A DNA stretch of 17,167 nt. Origin: Patescibacteria group bacterium UBA5187. Lineage in GTDB: Bacteria; Patescibacteriota; Minisyncoccia; Phycocordibacterales; PALSA-1337. The position numbers and the translations under genes were made by a program. Location of the stretch: the NCBI GenBank assembly GCA_002413065.1, contig DHWH01000007.1:1-17167 (forward strand), written 5' to 3'. Below, in pieces: positions 13,974 to 17,167 of the stretch. Position 1 is the first letter of the stretch; every line of letters starts with the position of its first letter. Below the pieces are notes generated by a model. It had not been told where the DNA came from and did no database searches. It saw only the letters and a list, made by a program, of their open reading frames with translations.

Positions 13974-15317
13974 TTATAACATTGATCGAAGCTGATTTAT
14001 TTCCTGCAGCAACAATTGATCAGTCTTTATATCCTCGCGTACCTTTTCATACGAGTGGATAACGGTTGTGTGATCCCTGCCTCCCATTTTTTCTCCAATC
14101 GAGGGGAATGAGATGCTGAAATCCTCGCGAAGAATATACATAGCAACCTGGCGCGGCCTAACTACCTCTTTGCGGCGAGTTTTGTTGTATATACTCTCCT
14201 CGTCAATGTTATAAAACTCCGAGACTATCCTGACTATATCTTTGATCGACACGGTCTTTTTTGGTTTGACGCTATTTTTCAGGACATTTTTTATCTCATT
14301 GATGGTAAGCTCGCGGTTGCGGAGTTGGGTTTGGCAGGCAATAACATTGATGATCCCCTCTATTTCACGGATATTGTCTTCGATGGTAGACGCCACAAAA
14401 TCAACAATCTCAGCTGAAAGCGTAATATTGTGCACATTGCATTTTGTTCGCACGATAGCTATGCGAGATTCTTGATCAGGTTCAGGAATATCGACGATCA
14501 TGCCTACGCTGAAGCGGCCACGGAGCCGGTCTTCAAGTCCTGGAATTACATTCGGATGTCTATCCGATGAAAAGACGAGTTGGCGGCCTGTGTCATGGAA
14601 TGTATTGAAGAAATGGAACAGTTCTTCCTGGAATTTATCCTTGTTCGAGAAGAATTGGACATCGTCCATGATGACTACGTCGTATTTTCGGTATTTATCT
14701 TTGAATGACTGAACCTTTCCTTCCTGGATTGCCACAAAAAATTCCGAACCGAAACGTTCCGAGGTCATATAGTAGACTTTTTTATTCGGATATAGTTTTT
14801 TTATTTCATTCCCAACCGCTTGGATAAGGTGTGTCTTGCCGCGGCCTGTCGAACCGTGTACAAAGAGCGGGTTGTATACCTGCCCAGGGCTTTTAATGAC
14901 TGTTTGTGAGGCAGCGTGGGCAATTTCGTTGAATGGGCCTACTACGAAATTTTCGAATGTATAGCGAGGGTTTAAATTATCGTCCTTATTTATGTAGAAG
15001 TCTTGCAGGGGCATGGACATGGTAGGCGCCATGGTGCCTTTTTTAGCCATTTCCCCTTTTTTGTCGTCTTCTTTGACCACGACGTACTCGAGTGCCCGGA
15101 CTCGCTCGTTCATTTGGCGTAAAATGCGCAAAATCGAGTTATGGAATTTTTTATAGAGCCATTGCTGGGTAAATGAGTTGGGAACTCCGAGATAGATAAT
15201 ACCCTCTTCCTCTTTGAGGATATTGGTTTCCTTGAACCATGTGGAAAAATTCGCTTGAGATACGGCAGTTTCTATTTCTATGAGGGCTGTTTGCCACATT
15301 TTTGTGTAGTCATTCAT
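13974..15317 (-). CDS. dnaA: Chromosomal replication initiator DnaA
   Basis: Encodes 447 residues with all four DnaA domains. Domain I (1-80) contains the NFSTWF motif. Domain II is a short linker (about 81-115). Domain III is the AAA+ core, with Walker A GSTGRGKT (155-162), Walker B VVIMDD (214-219), the SSDRHP strand (250-255) and the box VII arginine region LEDRLRGRFSVG (261-272). Domain IV has the DnaA signature GGRDHTTVIHSYEKV (412-426), which reads the DnaA box. The Walker A loop has Arg where most DnaA proteins have Leu or Met, but the Lys-Thr pair is intact. Transcription should start from a TATACT box at 15336-15341, leaving a leader of about 12 nt without a ribosome site. It heads the dnaA-dnaN-dciA-like block and diverges from rpmH. 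Confidence 0.98.
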   Translation of the reverse strand: MNDYTKMWQTALIEIETAVSQANFSTWFKETNILKEEEGIIYLGVPNSFTQQWLYKKFHNSILRILRQMNERVRALEYVVVKEDDKKGEMAKKGTMAPTMSMPLQDFYINKDDNLNPRYTFENFVVGPFNEIAHAASQTVIKSPGQVYNPLFVHGSTGRGKTHLIQAVGNEIKKLYPNKKVYYMTSERFGSEFFVAIQEGKVQSFKDKYRKYDVVIMDDVQFFSNKDKFQEELFHFFNTFHDTGRQLVFSSDRHPNVIPGLEDRLRGRFSVGMIVDIPEPDQESRIAIVRTKCNVHNITLSAEIVDFVASTIEDNIREIEGIINVIACQTQLRNRELTINEIKNVLKNSVKPKKTVSIKDIVRIVSEFYNIDEESIYNKTRRKEVVRPRQVAMYILREDFSISFPSIGEKMGGRDHTTVIHSYEKVREDIKTDQLLLQEINQLRSML

Positions 15318-15335
15318 TGGTTTGAAATTTCATAC

Positions 15336-15363
15336 AGTATATACCTGTTTATAAATCTGCAAA
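15336..15363 (-). promoter_or_regulatory. dnaA promoter
   Basis: TATACT (15336-15341) on the minus strand, with a weak TTTGCA (15358-15363) 16 nt upstream. The box lies 18 nt before the dnaA ATG at 15317. DnaA-box-like sites directly upstream suggest autoregulation. Confidence 0.5.
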
Positions 15364-15365
15364 CT

Positions 15366-15404
15366 TGTGGAGAGTTCTAAAATATGTTGATAAGGTGTTA
15401 ATAA
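15366..15404 (-). promoter_or_regulatory. DnaA-box-like sites upstream of dnaA
   Basis: On the minus strand TTATCAACA (15385-15393) and TTATTAACA (15396-15404) lie exactly 11 bp apart; the first has one mismatch to TTATCCACA, the second two. A weaker CTCTCCACA sits at 15366-15374. They lie just upstream of the dnaA promoter and could serve origin function, autoregulation or both. Confidence 0.4.
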
Positions 15405-15430
15405 CTTTAGTTGCTTATTTTAATAGGAGC

Positions 15431-15558
15431 AGAGTCGGAGCAGGAATGTTACTTATAAGCACGCGCAAAAATCCTGCAGGATTTTTGCTGTCCTCACTGA
15501 TTTCTTGCTAGAAATCAGTTGCGGATGTGCTTATAAGTAACATTCCTGCTCCGACTCT
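15431..15558. repeat. Nested palindrome able to form a Y-shaped three-way junction
   Basis: Outer arms 15431-15462 and 15527-15558 are perfect 32-bp inverted repeats (starting AGAGTCGGAGCAGG). Between them are a perfect 24-bp palindrome (15465-15488, centred on CTGCAG) and a second hairpin with a 10-bp stem ACTGATTTCT/AGAAATCAGT and a TGCT loop (15496-15519). Unpaired joints are 2, 7 and 7 nt, with a possible extra GTCC/GGAT pairing in the last two. It occupies the divergent gap between dnaA and rpmH, so it is not a terminator for either gene. No open reading frame lies inside. The right arm ends at the first base of the rpmH -35 box. Its nature (origin element, mobile palindromic element or regulatory RNA) is unknown. 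Confidence 0.95.
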
Positions 15559-15586
15559 TGCCTTTATTGGTAAATAAATGTAATAT
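15558..15586 (+). promoter_or_regulatory. Promoter of rpmH-rnpA
   Basis: TTGCCT (15558-15563), 17 nt, then TAATAT (15581-15586), with 7 nt to the rpmH ATG at 15594. Transcription should begin next to the start codon. The -35 box touches the end of the large palindrome. Confidence 0.55.
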
Positions 15587-15593
15587 TCTAGCC

Positions 15594-15728
15594 ATGTCAG
15601 TCACATATCAACCAAAAAAGCGTAAGCGTGCCAAGACCCATGGTTTTAGAGTACGTATGAAAACAACTGCAGGGCGCAAAGCTATTGCTCGTCGACGTAA
15701 CAAAGGTCGTGCACGAATAGCTGTCTAA
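15594..15728 (+). CDS. rpmH: 50S ribosomal protein L34
   Basis: Encodes 44 residues, the standard L34 size, and is very basic. It carries the family pattern TYQPKKRKRAKTHGFRVRM, then GRKAIARRRNKGRARIAV, corresponding to the R-K-R-x-x-x-H-G-F-x-x-R-M and G-R-x-x-L-x-x-R-R-x-K-G-R blocks of L34. It is part of the large ribosomal subunit, bound to 23S rRNA. The gene opens the conserved origin-proximal order rpmH-rnpA-yidC and is divergent from dnaA, as in many bacteria. The next gene, rnpA, starts 1 nt after its stop, so the two are translated from one message. The -10 box at 15581-15586 leaves almost no leader, and no ribosome site is present. Confidence 0.97.
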   Translation: MSVTYQPKKRKRAKTHGFRVRMKTTAGRKAIARRRNKGRARIAV

Positions 15729-15729
15729 C

Positions 15730-16065
15730 ATGCTTTCACGTTCACAGAGGCTCTCTGTTGAACAATTCAATTCAGTTATGGAAAAAGGAAGAGTCACACA
15801 CTCTTCCCTTTTTCTCGTGAGGGTACTGAAAACCGATGCGAAGAAGCGTGTTTCGACTGTTGTTCCTAAGAAAGTTTCAAAAACTGCCGTGGGACGAAAT
15901 AAATTGCGAAGACAAATGTACGAAGCTATTGCACCCCTGTTTTCATCGATGATTGACGGCGTTCACGTTATCGTTTTCGCAAAAAATACTGCAATAGAGA
16001 CGCCTTTTGTCGATTTGAGCGCGGAGATGAAGACTGTTTTTGTAAAAGCGGGCCTATTAAGGTAG
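15730..16065 (+). CDS. rnpA: Ribonuclease P protein component
   Basis: Encodes 111 residues, a typical RnpA length. The protein binds the catalytic RNase P RNA and helps it cleave 5' leaders from pre-tRNAs. It opens with the family's LSRSQRL and QFNSVMEKG segments. The central strand SLFLVRVL follows, then VPKKVSKTAVGRNKLRRQMYEA (residues 46-66 with an extra Ala), which contains the conserved RNR motif (RNKLRRQMYE, 56-65) that contacts the RNA. The C-terminal strand is GVHVIVFAKN. The gene begins 1 nt after rpmH and is surely co-transcribed with it. The RNase P RNA gene is not recognised in this window. Confidence 0.95.
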   Translation: MLSRSQRLSVEQFNSVMEKGRVTHSSLFLVRVLKTDAKKRVSTVVPKKVSKTAVGRNKLRRQMYEAIAPLFSSMIDGVHVIVFAKNTAIETPFVDLSAEMKTVFVKAGLLR

Positions 16066-16074
16066 TATATCAGG

Positions 16075-16833
16075 ATGTACAATCAACTTATCTTTCTTCC
16101 TCTATATAATGGTCTTGTGGGGATCATGGATCTCCTTCCTGGAATTGACGTAGGGATTGCCGTGATTATTTTTACGGTCATCATCCGTTTGATCCTCTTT
16201 CCTCTTTCCAAAAGCTCATTATTGACCCAGGTGCGCATGAAGGAAGTTGAACCTGAGGCAAACAAAATCAAAGCCCAATACGCCAACGACAAGAAAACAC
16301 AGGCATTAAAGGTAATGGAGCTATATAAAGAGAAGAAAGTTAAGCCATTATCCGGTGTTTTGCTTCTTATCATTCAGCTTCCGATTCTCTTGGCCCTTAT
16401 TTCCGTTTTTTACAAAATAATTCCAACGATCCATCCGGAGCTTCTCTATAGTTTTATTCATGTTCCCTCCGCATCGCCCACTCTTTTGGGGCTCGATTTG
16501 ACCAGCAAAAGCATTACTTTGGCCCTCATAACTGCAGTGATTCAGTTTTTGCAATTACATTTTTCTGTTGCCGCTCGACAACAAAAAGCGCTTAGCGCCA
16601 CTACGCTCAAAAATGGCGGAACTCTGGATATGCCAGCGAAATTGGCAGGCTCGATGAATAGCCAGATGAAATTTTTACTTCCTATAATAGCTTTCGTCTC
16701 GGTATATTGGATTATTCCCACTAGTTTCCCGCAAGCATCCGCCGTTATTGCCATCTATTGGTCGGTTAGCTCCCTGTTTACTCTTGGACAGGAACTGTAT
16801 GTGAAGAAGCGTTACTTAATGCGCAGCAACTAA
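16075..16833 (+). CDS. yidC: Membrane protein insertase YidC (short form)
   Basis: Encodes 252 residues. YidC inserts and folds membrane proteins, alone or with SecYEG. The conserved hydrophilic-groove arginine is Arg38 in TVIIRLILFPLS. It is followed by the charged cytoplasmic coiled C1 hairpin (about 46-92) and a membrane segment VLLLIIQLPILLALISVFY. Further segments lie at about 147-163 and 201-240. There is no large periplasmic P1 domain and no lipobox signal peptide, so it matches the short Gram-positive/CPR form. It follows rnpA by 9 nt, completing rpmH-rnpA-yidC; yidD, often between rnpA and yidC, is absent. A TAGTAT sequence overlapping the rnpA stop lies 6 nt before the ATG and could give a separate leaderless message. 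Its last 18 bases overlap the end of the opposing gene. Confidence 0.95.
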   Translation: MYNQLIFLPLYNGLVGIMDLLPGIDVGIAVIIFTVIIRLILFPLSKSSLLTQVRMKEVEPEANKIKAQYANDKKTQALKVMELYKEKKVKPLSGVLLLIIQLPILLALISVFYKIIPTIHPELLYSFIHVPSASPTLLGLDLTSKSITLALITAVIQFLQLHFSVAARQQKALSATTLKNGGTLDMPAKLAGSMNSQMKFLLPIIAFVSVYWIIPTSFPQASAVIAIYWSVSSLFTLGQELYVKKRYLMRSN

Positions 16834-17141
16834 ATCAAGCGACCATAATGAGAGATCATTTTTATTCATGAAGAATAAAAACGCATCTTTAGAATCGAGG
16901 CCGAGATTGAATCCGTCGATAAGGCGATCAGATTGATCGACTATGGAAGAAACAAGATGCACTTCCCCTGTTGTGGCATTGACCTGCCATATTTTGTCTA
17001 TAGATGAGACGGTTCCTGTATACCAATCGTCAGGATAAGTTGCTTGTACAGGCTGGGACGGGGTTGCGCAGTACACAAGATCCTTATAAAAGTTTCCCCA
17101 TACGCATTTATCCGCAAGCGTACGTATGATAGCGTCATTTC
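16816..17141 (-). CDS. Hypothetical protein, 5' end missing at contig edge
   Basis: The minus-strand frame stays open from its stop at 16816-16818 to the adapter junction, giving the last 107 residues of a longer protein. The sequence has features of repeated beta strands: DWYTGTVSSIDKIWQVN, a TTGEVHLVSS turn, then GLDSKDAFLFFMNKNDLSLWSLDL. This pattern suggests the last blades of a beta-propeller. I recall similar uncharacterised proteins in Parcubacteria genomes, but cannot name a family. Two Cys lie near the visible start (DKCVWGN and VYCATP). A GTG at 17074-17076 should not be taken as the start because coding-like sequence continues upstream. It overlaps the end of yidC tail to tail by 18 bp. 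Confidence 0.7.
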
Positions 17142-17167
17142 CTGTCTCTTATACACATCTGACGCTG
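17142..17167. other. Nextera (Tn5) sequencing adapter, not genomic
   Basis: The sequence CTGTCTCTTATACACATCT (17142-17160) is the Tn5 mosaic end used in Nextera libraries, and GACGCTG (17161-17167) is the beginning of its read-1 side extension. The window therefore ends in untrimmed adapter, and genomic sequence stops at about 17141. Confidence 0.98.

Noticed and set aside
15431..15558. Large inverted repeat as a transcription terminator
   Set aside because: dnaA and rpmH are transcribed away from it, and no T tract follows either arm.

Overview
This window looks like chromosomal sequence from a small-genome bacterium of the Candidate Phyla Radiation (Patescibacteria, probably Parcubacteria-like). 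The reasons are compact or reduced versions of universal proteins (a 149-residue YebC, a PolA without a proofreading domain, an 86-residue DciA/DUF721-like protein), a tRNA without an encoded CCA, very few Shine-Dalgarno sites with many -10 boxes placed directly at start codons, and a terminal hypothetical protein of a kind I associate with these genomes. No phylogenetic computation was possible, so the assignment is an inference. The last 26 bases (17142-17167) are a Nextera transposon adapter, not genomic DNA, so the right edge is a contig end.

Layout, left to right. Positions 26-4758 are read leftward: tRNA-Lys(UUU), holA (DNA polymerase III delta), a small unknown gene with its own promoter, ribosome site and terminator, polA, tsaE, and a small lipoprotein gene with a near-consensus promoter and a terminator. 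Positions 4984-9303 are read rightward: pilB (type IV pilus ATPase), a coiled-coil protein, a 334-base gap full of hairpins (candidate structured RNA), then ruvB, a miniature yebC and ruvC. These last three correspond to the usual yebC-ruvC-ruvA-ruvB neighbourhood, without ruvA here. A repeat cluster with a perfect DnaA box, a small acidic protein with an apparent A-run frameshift, and a class A penicillin-binding protein follow (to 12311).

From 12329 to 15317 lies a leftward replication-initiation block: dnaA, dnaN and a DciA-like gene. The dnaA-dnaN gap holds DnaA-box-like motifs in an 11-bp phased array, and the region upstream of dnaA holds further box-like sites, so the pair may be a bipartite oriC. 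Between dnaA and rpmH sits the most striking object in the window: a 128-bp nested palindrome able to fold into a Y-shaped three-way junction (perfect 32-bp outer stem with two inner hairpins). Rightward from there come rpmH, rnpA and yidC, the conserved origin-proximal order, and then the 3' part of a leftward hypothetical gene overlapping the end of yidC.

Taken together, the genes serve replication and its initiation (holA, polA, dnaA, dnaN, dciA-like), recombination (ruvB, ruvC), tRNA supply and maturation (tRNA-Lys, tsaE, rnpA), and the envelope (pilB, PBP1A, yidC, lipoprotein).
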